Origin: G965216695 sp965216695
Lineage (GTDB): Bacteria > Pseudomonadota > Gammaproteobacteria > Pseudomonadales > Azotimanducaceae
Assembly (NCBI GenBank): GCA_965216695.1
Contig: OZ244212.1
Coordinates: forward strand, 1,364,001-1,428,000
DNA: 64,000 nt
Direction: 5' to 3'
The translations under genes were made by a program, and so were the position numbers. The notes under the pieces are model-generated. The model was given only the letters and a program-made list of their open reading frames with translations, ran no database searches and was not told where the DNA came from. Positions 9,561-17,966 of the stretch are shown one piece after another (position 1 is the first letter of the stretch; each line of letters opens with the position of its first letter).

Positions 9561-9926
9561 TCACTGGATCAGCTTCACGAGCAATAGGCTGGAAAACAGA
9601 TCGTTGTATTCGCATTGCACCACGTCTGATGCCGCAATCGTAACGTCCACATGATACAGCTGCCCTTCCACGTAGGTTTGGCAGTACTCCTCGCCCATTA
9701 CATGCACCGTGAGCGTATCGTCGCCGCATGCTTCCAGAAAGCGGAAAGTAGAGGCTGGCGGCGCCAGTTCACCTATTTCGTGCCTCTGATTGCAGGCCGT
9801 GTAGGCCACATCCGAGATTGTATTCGCAGACGCGTTGTGCAACCGAACGGACGAAGTCCCGAGCCAGATGAGGTTTGGGAGGACGACGGTAAGAGCCACC
9901 AGGACGGCCCATCCCAGGTAGCGCAT
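9561..9926 (-). CDS. hypothetical membrane-anchored protein
   Basis: 121 residues with one N-terminal hydrophobic segment (WAVLVALTVVLPNLIWLG) and a small beta-rich extracytoplasmic domain with four cysteines (ACNQ, EACG, EYCQ, QCEY) that could form two disulfides. No known family was recognised. It lies 58 bp upstream of the previous membrane-anchored gene on the same strand and 53 bp downstream of the FAH-family gene. Confidence 0.6.
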   Translation of the reverse strand: MRYLGWAVLVALTVVLPNLIWLGTSSVRLHNASANTISDVAYTACNQRHEIGELAPPASTFRFLEACGDDTLTVHVMGEEYCQTYVEGQLYHVDVTIAASDVVQCEYNDLFSSLLLVKLIQ

Positions 9927-9979
9927 GCTTCAGCCGGTGACTTCCTGTAGCCGACCGTGCGACGGTGCAGAAGCCAGCT

Positions 9980-10828
9980 TCATCCCACCACAACGTCGTG
10001 TACGAGCGTGCCGATGGGCGTCACCTCCACTTCTATCCGATCGCCCTCGTCCATAAATACCGGCGGATTCCTCGCGGCGCCAACCCCTCCCGGTGTTCCG
10101 GTCACAATGACATCACCGGGCGAGAGTTCGGTAAAGGTTGAACAGTACTCGATCAGTTCCGCGAAACCGTGCACAAGCAAGGACGCGTCCGCGTGCTGCA
10201 TCACCTCCCCGTTCAATCGTGTGGTGATGGTCATCGCGTTCAAGTCCCCGATCTCGTCTGGGGTCATGATCCAGGGTCCAAAGCCACCCGTATTCATGAA
10301 GTTCTTTCCAGGCGTGAACTGACTCGTCTGCCGTTGATACTCGCGCACACTGCCGTCGTTGTAGATGCTGAAACCGGCCACGTGGTCTAGCGCGTTAGCG
10401 CGTGAAATGCGACGACCGCCGCTGCCAATCACCATCGCAATCTCGCCTTCGTAGTCGAGGGTTGCCGACTCCGTGGGACGCACCATCGGATGCCCATGAC
10501 CCATCTGGGCGTTCGCGAATCGCGCGAATATCGTGGGAAATCCTTCACCGCCGCGACCCGTTTCTTCCTGGTGCGCCTTGTAATTAAGACCCACACACAG
10601 GATTTTTTCCGGGTCCACGATCGGCGGCGCGAAGTCGATGTCGGCTAGCCCGATGTCCGCCTGCGTATGCTCGTTGGCAAGTGCGGTTAGCGCATCGGCC
10701 GCAATTGCTTCGCGCAATCCTGCGTAGTCGGAGCGAGCGCCGACGTCCACCACCTGCTCGTTACCTACGTCGCCGGTAATGTAGCCGAACGAAACGCCAC
10801 CGTTGCGGTGGAAACTGAGCCAGCGCAT
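9980..10828 (-). CDS. fumarylacetoacetate hydrolase (FAH) family protein
   Basis: 282 residues. The C-terminal FAH fold is clear: ILCVGLNYKAHQEETGR, the metal-binding Glu pair region DYEGEIAMVIG, and PGDVIVTGTPGGVGAARNPP with the typical GTPxGVG turn. The family hydrolyses, decarboxylates or isomerises oxo-acids (acylpyruvases, 2-hydroxyhepta-2,4-diene-1,7-dioate isomerases). Its start codon overlaps the stop of the alcohol dehydrogenase gene by one base (TGATG), so the two are translationally coupled. The operon with a dehydrogenase and a PdxA-like enzyme points to oxidation of a hydroxylated acid. Confidence 0.9.
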   Translation of the reverse strand: MRWLSFHRNGGVSFGYITGDVGNEQVVDVGARSDYAGLREAIAADALTALANEHTQADIGLADIDFAPPIVDPEKILCVGLNYKAHQEETGRGGEGFPTIFARFANAQMGHGHPMVRPTESATLDYEGEIAMVIGSGGRRISRANALDHVAGFSIYNDGSVREYQRQTSQFTPGKNFMNTGGFGPWIMTPDEIGDLNAMTITTRLNGEVMQHADASLLVHGFAELIEYCSTFTELSPGDVIVTGTPGGVGAARNPPVFMDEGDRIEVEVTPIGTLVHDVVVG

Positions 10829-11913
10829 CAGGCGTCGAACTGAATCACGTTGCGCGCAATTTCACCCGTTTCCAGAGCCTGCAGCGCATCGTTCACGTCC
10901 GAAAGCTTGATGTGGCTCGAAATCATATCGTCCAGATGCAATTTGCCCTGCAGATAGAAGTCGACAAACCGCGGCATGTCCACGCGAAACCGGTTCGAGC
11001 CCATGAATGAGCCCTGAATCTTCTTCTCGAACAGAAAGTCTGGACCGTGCAGGCTAACCATGTCGCCCGGCGGAATCATGCCAATAACAGTCGCCGTGCC
11101 GCCGTTGCGCAACATGTTGAACGCCTGCTCTGCTGTCACCTTGAGTCCGATCGCCTCGAACGAGTAATGCACCCCGCCACCGGACAGCTCTTTCACCGCC
11201 GCTACCGGATCGCCCTCGCTGCCGTTCACCACATCAGTTGCGCCAAACTTGCGTGCCAGTTCGAGTTTGCTCGGCACCATGTCTACCGCGATAACGCGTG
11301 CCGCGCCCGCAATCGCGGCGCCGTTGATGCAGGACAGGCCGACGCCGCCACAGCCGATGACTGCGACCGTACTTCCCGGCTCTACCTTCGCCGTATGAAT
11401 AACGGCACCCACACCGGTAGTAACCCCGCAGCCGATCAGCGCTGCACGATCCAACGGCATGTCCTCGCGAATCTTGGCAACGGAATGTTCGTGCACCAGC
11501 ATCTGCTCTGCGAACGAACCAAGGTTAGCAAACTGAACGACGCCCGCGCCGGCCTGGCTCAATCGGGGTTCATCGTCGCTGCCGCGCTTGGTTTCGGGCT
11601 CCTCGCACAGCGACATGCGGCCGGTGAGGCAATGTTCGCAATGGCCGCAGAAAACAGAAAGACAGGTTATTACGTGATCACCCGGTTTAACGTAGTGCAC
11701 GTCGCTGCCAACCTGCTCGACAATGCCGGCACTTTCATGGCCAAGCACCATCGGCAGTTGTCCGGGGTAGGTACCATTAAAAAAGTGCATGTCGCTGTGG
11801 CACACGCCGGCCGCCACGGTTCTAACCAGCACTTCCCTGGGACCGGGTTTGGACACCTGAACGTCTTCGATTTCCATCGGCGTATTTACTTCACGAAAAA
11901 CGGCGGCTTTCAT
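10828..11913 (-). CDS. zinc-dependent alcohol dehydrogenase
   Basis: 361 residues of the medium-chain dehydrogenase family. The catalytic-zinc ligands appear in AAGVCHSDMHF and LGHESAG. The structural-zinc cysteines lie in CGHCEHCLTGRMSLC. The Rossmann motif is VAVIGCGGVGLSC. The Zn-ADH core is complete and the length is usual for class III-like or aryl-alcohol dehydrogenases. It oxidises an alcohol to an aldehyde or ketone with NAD(P). It is coupled to the FAH-family gene downstream and lies 59 bp after the PdxA-like gene. Confidence 0.92.
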   Translation of the reverse strand: MKAAVFREVNTPMEIEDVQVSKPGPREVLVRTVAAGVCHSDMHFFNGTYPGQLPMVLGHESAGIVEQVGSDVHYVKPGDHVITCLSVFCGHCEHCLTGRMSLCEEPETKRGSDDEPRLSQAGAGVVQFANLGSFAEQMLVHEHSVAKIREDMPLDRAALIGCGVTTGVGAVIHTAKVEPGSTVAVIGCGGVGLSCINGAAIAGAARVIAVDMVPSKLELARKFGATDVVNGSEGDPVAAVKELSGGGVHYSFEAIGLKVTAEQAFNMLRNGGTATVIGMIPPGDMVSLHGPDFLFEKKIQGSFMGSNRFRVDMPRFVDFYLQGKLHLDDMISSHIKLSDVNDALQALETGEIARNVIQFDA

Positions 11914-11972
11914 CTGATCTGCTTCCCCTCTAACGGTCGGTGTCCCATGTCGGGCCAGTTTGCCTGAGCGCG

Positions 11973-12998
11973 CTAGAAACGCGCAAGCGTGCCGCCTACG
12001 AGCGCCTCCGCCGCCCGGATCGCCGCCTGAAGGCCGCGAGCATCCGCCACACCACGCCCTGCAATATCGAACGCCGTTCCATGATCCACCGACGTGCGCA
12101 CGAACGGTATGCCAAGCGTTGCCGTTACGCTGTCGTGAAAGTTGTGCACCTTGATCGCGATGTGCCCCTGGTCGTGGTACATGGCCAGCACCACATCAAA
12201 CTCGCCACCGATGGCGCGGTTGAAGACAGAATCCGCCGGCACGGGTCCCGTAACCGCCCAGCCACGGGCGCGCGCTTCGGCCACCGCAGGCGCAATCTCA
12301 TCTACTTCCTCGCGACCGATCAAACCACCTTCCCCGCCGTGGGGATTGAGCGCCGCCACCGCAATGCGCGGCAACGCTAGTCCGGCGTGCTCGAGCGAAC
12401 CGTGCAGCAGCTCGAGCTTTTCCGTGAGCACATCGCGCGTCACGTAGCGCGCCGCGTCAATCAAGGATTTGTGTGTCGAGAGATGTGCGACGCGCAGCCC
12501 CGGTGTCATGAGCATGGTCATTGTGCTGGACACACCCGATAGACGCGCAAGGATCTCCTGATGACCGATGTCCGTGCAGCCGGCCGCATTGATGGCTTCC
12601 TTATTTATCGGGCACGTGACCATCGCGTTCGCCACGCCATCCAGGCACAGACCGGCGGCCCGTTCCACAGCCGCAACCGCCAACGCACCGCACTCGCCGC
12701 ATACCTCACCAAAGCGAAGTGCCTGCGGCTCAGCGGTCGCCAGATCCAGCAGAGCAATGCCCAAGTTGCCAAACGCCCCGGCGTCGGGTGCAGCATCCGC
12801 CGTACAGGTACCAATCTCCGGGAGGGTGACGCGTGCGGCGCGCGCACCTGCCTCCAGCGCCCAACGCGCACCCACCAACAGCCATCGCGTCTCAGGCCGC
12901 GCAATCCCCGCCGCGTGCTGGGTTGCGCGATCCACCAGAACTTTCGCTAACACTTCCGGGCCAACGCCGGCCGGATCGCCCATGGTAATTGCCAGCAT
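11973..12998 (-). CDS. PdxA-family 4-hydroxythreonine-4-phosphate dehydrogenase
   Basis: 341 residues starting MLAITMGDPAGVGPEVLAK, the family signature. Metal ligands and substrate loops are visible in TCPINKEAINAAGC, and in MYHDQGHIAIKV with HGTAFDIAGRG near the C-terminus. PdxA makes 3-amino-1-hydroxyacetone phosphate for pyridoxal phosphate synthesis. Here it lacks its usual neighbours surA and ksgA and is followed by an alcohol dehydrogenase and an FAH protein. It could therefore be a catabolic PdxA2-like paralogue, so no gene symbol is given. It heads the operon, divergent from the SOS-boxed gene at 13126. Confidence 0.88.
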   Translation of the reverse strand: MLAITMGDPAGVGPEVLAKVLVDRATQHAAGIARPETRWLLVGARWALEAGARAARVTLPEIGTCTADAAPDAGAFGNLGIALLDLATAEPQALRFGEVCGECGALAVAAVERAAGLCLDGVANAMVTCPINKEAINAAGCTDIGHQEILARLSGVSSTMTMLMTPGLRVAHLSTHKSLIDAARYVTRDVLTEKLELLHGSLEHAGLALPRIAVAALNPHGGEGGLIGREEVDEIAPAVAEARARGWAVTGPVPADSVFNRAIGGEFDVVLAMYHDQGHIAIKVHNFHDSVTATLGIPFVRTSVDHGTAFDIAGRGVADARGLQAAIRAAEALVGGTLARF

Positions 12999-13071
12999 TA
13001 CCCTGTCCGTCTTCTACTCACTGGACTCCATCGGATTCCACGGAACGCCGCATGCGCGCGGTCGAGCCCAC

Positions 13072-13100
13072 TTGAATACTGTATATATATCCAGTATTTT
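13072..13100 (+). promoter_or_regulatory. candidate SOS promoter
   Basis: A -35 box TTGAAT (13072-13077) and a -10 box TATTTT (13095-13100) are separated by 17 bp, the optimal sigma-70 spacing. The spacer is almost exactly the LexA box, so repressor binding would block the promoter. The predicted transcript would start near 13107, about 20 bases before the GTG at 13126. Confidence 0.65.
13077..13096 (+). promoter_or_regulatory. LexA-binding SOS box
   Basis: The 20-mer TACTGTATATATATCCAGTA differs at one base from the gammaproteobacterial LexA consensus TACTGTATATATATACAGTA, and has the essential CTG (13079-13081) and CAG (13092-13094) ten bases apart. It is the best regulatory match in the window. 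Confidence 0.8.
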
Positions 13101-13125
13101 CGGATGCCAACTTCAGCCGAGCAAC

Positions 13126-13380
13126 GTGAAACCATCCCCTGCACAAACTCTGGACGATCTGCGAGACCAGTTCCGGCTGTACGCGGTGTGTTCACCCTGC
13201 GGACGGACGAAGGAACTGGACATTAACACACTGATTGCGCGCTTCGGCGGGCGCATGACACTCCAGCAGATACGCAGCCGGGTCCGCTGCGGTGCCTGCC
13301 ACTATCGTACCCAGGACGTGCGCATCGTCTACGCCGGTCCTGACGACCGGCCCACCGAATTCCGTTATCGGAAAACCTGA
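13126..13380 (+). CDS. small four-cysteine, probably zinc-binding protein under SOS control
   Basis: 84 residues from a GTG start 30 bases after the LexA box. The reading frame is longer upstream, but the LexA box and promoter lie inside that part, so the start is placed here. Two Cys-x2-Cys pairs (CSPCGRT at ~22 and CGACHYR at ~57) frame a segment ELDINTLIARFGGRMTLQQIRSRV, a pattern of small zinc-ribbon-like proteins found as unnamed conserved proteins in Proteobacteria. Function is unknown. The position directly behind an SOS promoter suggests induction by DNA damage. The lipase gene 60 bp downstream might be co-transcribed. Confidence 0.7.
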   Translation: MKPSPAQTLDDLRDQFRLYAVCSPCGRTKELDINTLIARFGGRMTLQQIRSRVRCGACHYRTQDVRIVYAGPDDRPTEFRYRKT

Positions 13381-13396
13381 CGCCCGTGCTAGTTTT

Positions 13397-13412
13397 GGCG
13401 GTTCGAACCGCC
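13397..13412. repeat. 16-bp perfect palindrome
   Basis: GGCGGTTCGAACCGCC is a perfect inverted repeat 16 bp after the four-cysteine gene and 28 bp before the lipase start. No T-run follows on the + strand, so it is not a classical terminator. It might be an operator or a weak hairpin that separates the two genes. Confidence 0.4.
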
Positions 13413-13440
13413 CCAAGCAATGCATTGTGAGTGATACAAG

Positions 13441-14901
13441 ATGTCGTCTCATGGATCCACACACCTGACGTCAACGCGCTGGTGCCTGTTTCCCGGCATT
13501 TTCCTATGCGCGCTGGCAGCCGGTTGTTCACTAATGCGCCCGGCGCTCGAGCCCGACTTCAAGCAACTCTACGAAGGTTTGAGTGACGGGCACGCACACG
13601 ACCACGCGCATCCACCGGCGGTGATCGTGCCCGGATTGCTGGGTACCCGCCTGCTGGACGCTACCTCGGGCAGGGAAGTCTGGCCCGGCTCGCTGATCGA
13701 CGTAACGCTCGGGCGCTACCGCAACCTGGAATTGCGCACAGGCGCGGAGCGCAACGAACTCGTCACCAATGGTGTTACCGAAGCCGTGTTCGGCAAAGAC
13801 TTCTATGGCGAACTGATCCGCATCCTGGTGGACTACGGCGGGTATCGACGCGTGCATCCCGGCAATGGCCCCGTCGATCCGACTCAACGCCGTGTCTACG
13901 TCTTCGAATACGACTGGCGACAGGACAACGTTGCAACCGCACGCCGGTTCGACGCATTCCTGGCCCGTATTCGCGACGACTACAACGACCCTGCACTCAA
14001 GGTAGACGTCATCGCCCACAGCATGGGCGGCCTGATGGCACGCTACTACCTCCGGTTCGGAACCGAAGACGTACTGAACGACAATCGCCTGGAGGTAACC
14101 TGGGCCGGCGCACCCCACATCAACAAGATGATTCTGCTCGGAACCCCGAATCTGGGATCTGTATCCGCCATAGAAGGCTTCATCCGGGGCCAGTCGGTGG
14201 GACTACGACGCATTCCCCAGGAAGTGGTAGCAACGATGCCAAGCGCGTACCAGTTGTTTCCACATCGCATCGTCGACTGGCTTGTCGATCCAGCCGGCTC
14301 CGTCATCGATCTGGATCAATTCGACGCCGAAACCTGGAAATCTCTCGGCTGGAACATCTTCGCGGACCCTGTCCGTGCACGCGTGATCCGCGAGAGGGGT
14401 CGCGCCTACTACGAGGCTCTGTCCACAGAATTCGAGCGCCACGCTGAACGCGCGCGGCGCTTCAGCTGGTCGCTCACCGTATGTCCGGCCTACAACGCAG
14501 AGTTTGGCGGCTGTCCCGAGTTTGTCGAACCGCCAACGCGGCTCGTGGTTTTCGGCGGTAACTGCTCCAAAACTCCCGCGCGGTGGGTGTTGGAAGACGG
14601 CGACGTCCGCTTCAAACCCAATGACGTAAAGTCGCGCAACCCCCAGGTAGACTACAAGCGCCTTATGTTCGACCCGGGCGATGGCACCGTTACAAAACCA
14701 TCACTGCTTGCACGCGATGCACTGTCGCCTCACACCCCCCGCCACGAGTACTCCTATTTCCCATTGGCCTACAGTTTTCTGTTGTGTGAAGACCATGCGA
14801 CACTCACGAGCAACACACACTTTCAGGACAATCTGCTCGACGTGTTGCTGACACGCGCATTACCCTGGGAACTGCACAGAGACAGCAAAGTGGACCGGTG
14901 A
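13441..14901 (+). CDS. LCAT-like lipoprotein acyltransferase/phospholipase
   Basis: 486 residues with a lipoprotein signal (lipobox LAAGC, Cys29). The lecithin:cholesterol acyltransferase (LCAT) family alpha/beta-hydrolase fold follows: PAVIVPGLLGTRLLD (oxyanion region), FEYDWRQDN, and the nucleophile elbow VIAHSMGGLMARYY with Ser194. A catalytic His is likely in the C-terminal HATLTSNTHFQDN region, as expected for the family. These enzymes cut or transfer acyl chains of phospholipids, and the lipid anchor places it at the envelope. It follows the SOS-controlled small gene after 60 bp, so it may share damage induction, but it could also have its own promoter. Confidence 0.85.
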   Translation: MSSHGSTHLTSTRWCLFPGIFLCALAAGCSLMRPALEPDFKQLYEGLSDGHAHDHAHPPAVIVPGLLGTRLLDATSGREVWPGSLIDVTLGRYRNLELRTGAERNELVTNGVTEAVFGKDFYGELIRILVDYGGYRRVHPGNGPVDPTQRRVYVFEYDWRQDNVATARRFDAFLARIRDDYNDPALKVDVIAHSMGGLMARYYLRFGTEDVLNDNRLEVTWAGAPHINKMILLGTPNLGSVSAIEGFIRGQSVGLRRIPQEVVATMPSAYQLFPHRIVDWLVDPAGSVIDLDQFDAETWKSLGWNIFADPVRARVIRERGRAYYEALSTEFERHAERARRFSWSLTVCPAYNAEFGGCPEFVEPPTRLVVFGGNCSKTPARWVLEDGDVRFKPNDVKSRNPQVDYKRLMFDPGDGTVTKPSLLARDALSPHTPRHEYSYFPLAYSFLLCEDHATLTSNTHFQDNLLDVLLTRALPWELHRDSKVDR

Positions 14902-14920
14902 ACACACGGGGAAAGTAGCA

Positions 14921-15646
14921 TTGAACGAATACGACAACGATTCAATCTCGACGCGGTTGCTCGAAGAGTTCGAACTGGCTGTCAACTTCCGACGATTCTG
15001 CGAGCGTCTTCACTCAGCAATTCCCATCGCGTGTGCAGGCATTGCGCGCCTCGCTGTGGACGGCACTGAGTTCGAGGTGGCGGCCGAATGGCACACGCAC
15101 GAAGATCTGCCGGAGCCAGGCCGCTCTTTCAAACGCACCGGCACCGTTGGCGATATGGTTCTGAAAACACGCCGTCCCTTTGTCGCACACACACCCGACG
15201 CAGTTCGAAAGTTTCCCGGAACATTGTCGTCATTTCAATCGGGCAACTATCAATCCAACTACGTTACCCGCCTACAGGATCGTGAAGGCGTGGTGTTCTA
15301 TGTCCTGAGCCCGGAACGCGATACGTTCAGTGTTGATGTCCAACACGAGCTGGAGCGTTCCCTCGCCACGCTGAATCAACTGTATGACCTCGACCGCGTG
15401 GTTCGCTATGCGGCCTCGAACGAGAGCGTCATAGTCGACGAGATTGCCCGGTTCGTCGATCGCGTAACGACACTCACGGGTCGCCACCCGAGCATGGAAG
15501 AAACCGAGAATGCGTACCTCAGGCAATTGGTCGGCACGACTCGATTCCGAAATGAGGGCGTACTTGGCGCGTCGAGTCTGGCCGGTATCAAGCCGAGCAC
15601 GCTGCGCTACCGTCTGACACAACTTAGAAAGCGCACTCTCAGGTAA
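14921..15646 (+). CDS. GAF-like sensor with Fis-type helix-turn-helix
   Basis: 241 residues from a TTG codon after GGGGAAAG. The N-terminal ~150 residues look like a GAF-type sensor (GIARLAVDGTEFEVAAEW, VVFYVLSPERDTFSVDV). The C-terminus (residues ~190-240) resembles the Fis-type HTH that ends many FhlA-like regulators: ENAYLRQLVGTTRFRNEGV then SSLAGIKPSTLRYRLTQLRK. It lacks the sigma-54 AAA+ domain. It is probably a one-component regulator. It follows the lipase by 19 bp and may be in the same unit. Targets are unknown. Confidence 0.72.
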   Translation: MNEYDNDSISTRLLEEFELAVNFRRFCERLHSAIPIACAGIARLAVDGTEFEVAAEWHTHEDLPEPGRSFKRTGTVGDMVLKTRRPFVAHTPDAVRKFPGTLSSFQSGNYQSNYVTRLQDREGVVFYVLSPERDTFSVDVQHELERSLATLNQLYDLDRVVRYAASNESVIVDEIARFVDRVTTLTGRHPSMEETENAYLRQLVGTTRFRNEGVLGASSLAGIKPSTLRYRLTQLRKRTLR

Positions 15647-15868
15647 CCGTCACACCCAGTGGGCCACGCGGAACGCCCATGCGCTCACCGGGCCACCACA
15701 CGGTCAAGAATCCTGAGTACTGCGGATATCCGCAAAAACGTCGAGGCGCTTGAATACCCCCGCGTCTGTTTGGGATGCTACGAACCGGAAGGACACTGCA
15801 CGAGCCCAGCGCTACCGCGCTGTCTCGCGCGTCCCGCATAACGATAATATCCATACGGGGCCCAGACG

Positions 15869-16291
15869 ATGCAACGCCGCTCGTTTCCACGACGGAATAA
15901 CCGCCCGATTCGGTCGTTGTCTCTCGCGCTACTCGCCAGCCTGGGTATCTCAGACAGCGCCTATACTCAGGAAACACACCGCCACGGCGAGACGCGGGCT
16001 AACGCAGAACACGAACTGATGGTCTGGGATGATGGCCTCAGCCGGTGGGTGTCTCCCGAAATTTTCTGGCAGCGTTTCGCAGCGCAGCGCGATAGCCGCT
16101 GGCTGGGGCGACGGCCGGACTACCCGCCCTACCGGGAAGCGCGCGAGCGCGACCTTCTAATGATCGAACTACCGCAGGGCGTATGCCTGATGGAGTTTTG
16201 GCATCGACGCTGGCGTCGCGCACAGGACGTCCGGCGCTGGTCCGCTGCATTGAACGAATACGGCGGCTGTCCACACGTGTTCGACAATTGA
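15869..16291 (+). CDS. hypothetical exported protein
   Basis: 140 residues with a basic N-terminus and hydrophobic core typical of a Sec signal peptide (residues ~15-35, SLSLALLASLGISDSAYTQE). The mature part is Trp/Arg rich (FWHRRWRRAQDVRRW) with two Cys. No family recognised. It lies between the regulator and malic enzyme, 22 bp upstream of the latter, so it may share its transcript. Confidence 0.6.
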   Translation: MQRRSFPRRNNRPIRSLSLALLASLGISDSAYTQETHRHGETRANAEHELMVWDDGLSRWVSPEIFWQRFAAQRDSRWLGRRPDYPPYREARERDLLMIELPQGVCLMEFWHRRWRRAQDVRRWSAALNEYGGCPHVFDN

Positions 16292-16313
16292 CCCAGTCCA
16301 CGGGAGATATGCA

Positions 16314-17927
16314 TTGCGCCAACCGTCCGGCTTCGATCGTCTGCACGACAACACGCTGAACAAATCCACCGCGTTTACCGCCGAGGAGCGCGAACGCTAC
16401 GGACTTCGAGGTTTACTACCCCCGGCACAATGCTCCCAAGAGGTGCAGGTTCAGCGCACCCTGAAGAATCTGCGTCGCAAAACCGACGACATCGAACGAT
16501 TCATCTACCTCCAAGCATTGGAAGCGCGTAATCAAAGACTCTTCTATCGGCTCGTAATGGATCATGTGGAAGAGATCATGCCACTCATCTACACACCTAC
16601 CGTGGGCCAGGCGTGTCTCGAGTTCGCCCATATATTCAGGCAGACGAAAGGCCTGTATGTCACTGCTCGAGACGCCGGTGAAGTCGCATCCTTAATCGCC
16701 AACTGGCCGGAACAGGACGTAAGAATCGCGGTAGTTACCGACGGAGAGCGCATACTGGGTCTTGGCGACCTGGGCGCAAATGGCATGGGCATTCCAATCG
16801 GGAAACTCGCTTTGTACACCGCGCTGGCAGGCATTTCCCCGACGCACACCCTACCCGCAATGCTCGACGTTGGAACCGACAACAGCGAGTTACGAAATGA
16901 TCCCCTGTATCTGGGGCTCAACCAACCCCGATTGCGTGGCCGGCCCTACCTGGAGCTGGTCGATGAGTTCGTGGATGCACTGTTTTCCAGATACCCAAGG
17001 TGCCTGTTGCAATTCGAGGACTTCGCCACATCGAACGCGTTCGAATTGTTGTCGACCTACCAGAACAAGCGTTTGTGTTTCAACGATGACATTCAGGGCA
17101 CAGCGGCCGTTGCGCTCGCGGGGATACTGGCGTCCACGCGAGTAACCGGAACGCCGCTAACCGATCTGCGCATCATGTTCCTGGGCGCTGGCTCCGCCGC
17201 GACGGGCATCGGCGACCTCATCGTGGATGCACTGATTGCGGGAGGTGTTCCGCGTAGTCAGGCACAGCACGCGCTCTGGTTCGTCAACTCCGGCGGCCTG
17301 GTGGTCGACGAACGCCGTAGCGAGCTGAAACCGCACAACTTGCCGTACGCACACGAACACCCGCGCTGCAATTTCGCCGACGCAATCGACGCGATCCAAC
17401 CGCACGTTCTGATCGGCGCTACTGGAACACCGGGAACGTTCACTCGCGATGTCATCGAAAAAATCGCTGCCAACCACGAACGACCGGTAATTTTTGCGTT
17501 ATCCAATCCCACGTCACGCGCGGAATGCACCGCCGAAGACGCGTATCGCTGGACCGATGGGCGCGCCCTCTTCGCGAGCGGCAGCCCATTCGACCCGGTG
17601 GTCGTCAACGGCGTCCGCCACGAGCCTGGTCAAGGCAACAACGCCTATATCTTTCCGGGACTTGGCCTCGGCGCGCTGGTAGCTGAGTGCACGCACCTCC
17701 CGACAGACATATTCCTCTGTGCCGCTGATGCATTGGCGGATCAGGTTACCCCCGCAGACCTTGAGCGTGGTCGTCTCTATCCGCCAATGAGTGACATACG
17801 CCGCGTGTCGGTTGCACTCGCCGTCCGTGTGGCGGAACGCGCGCATGAACTGGGGCTTGCGCAACGCGAGCGACCCGACGATCTCAGCCGCGAGGTGGAG
17901 GCTTATCTTTATGACCCAACCTACTAG
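16314..17927 (+). CDS. NAD-dependent malic enzyme
   Basis: 537 residues from a TTG codon preceded by GGGAGA. Malic-enzyme signatures are present: the substrate site PLIYTPTVGQACLEF, VVTDGERILGLGDLGANGMGI, LLQFEDFATSNAFELL, a Rossmann MFLGAGSAATGIGDL, and FALSNPTSRAECTAEDAYRW. Length and motifs match the large NAD-type bacterial/eukaryotic malic enzymes (MaeA/SfcA type). It converts malate to pyruvate and CO2. It sits with a GltB-like enzyme and an acetolactate-synthase-like enzyme in the same direction, all using pyruvate or nitrogen metabolites. Confidence 0.93.
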   Translation: MRQPSGFDRLHDNTLNKSTAFTAEERERYGLRGLLPPAQCSQEVQVQRTLKNLRRKTDDIERFIYLQALEARNQRLFYRLVMDHVEEIMPLIYTPTVGQACLEFAHIFRQTKGLYVTARDAGEVASLIANWPEQDVRIAVVTDGERILGLGDLGANGMGIPIGKLALYTALAGISPTHTLPAMLDVGTDNSELRNDPLYLGLNQPRLRGRPYLELVDEFVDALFSRYPRCLLQFEDFATSNAFELLSTYQNKRLCFNDDIQGTAAVALAGILASTRVTGTPLTDLRIMFLGAGSAATGIGDLIVDALIAGGVPRSQAQHALWFVNSGGLVVDERRSELKPHNLPYAHEHPRCNFADAIDAIQPHVLIGATGTPGTFTRDVIEKIAANHERPVIFALSNPTSRAECTAEDAYRWTDGRALFASGSPFDPVVVNGVRHEPGQGNNAYIFPGLGLGALVAECTHLPTDIFLCAADALADQVTPADLERGRLYPPMSDIRRVSVALAVRVAERAHELGLAQRERPDDLSREVEAYLYDPTY

Positions 17928-17966
17928 CCTCATCAGTCGTCTGAAGACGTCAGGAGCACTCTGGCC

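Noticed and set aside
13397..13412. The 16-bp palindrome as a terminator of the four-cysteine gene
   Set aside because: It is followed by CCAAGCAATG and not by T residues, so termination is not supported.
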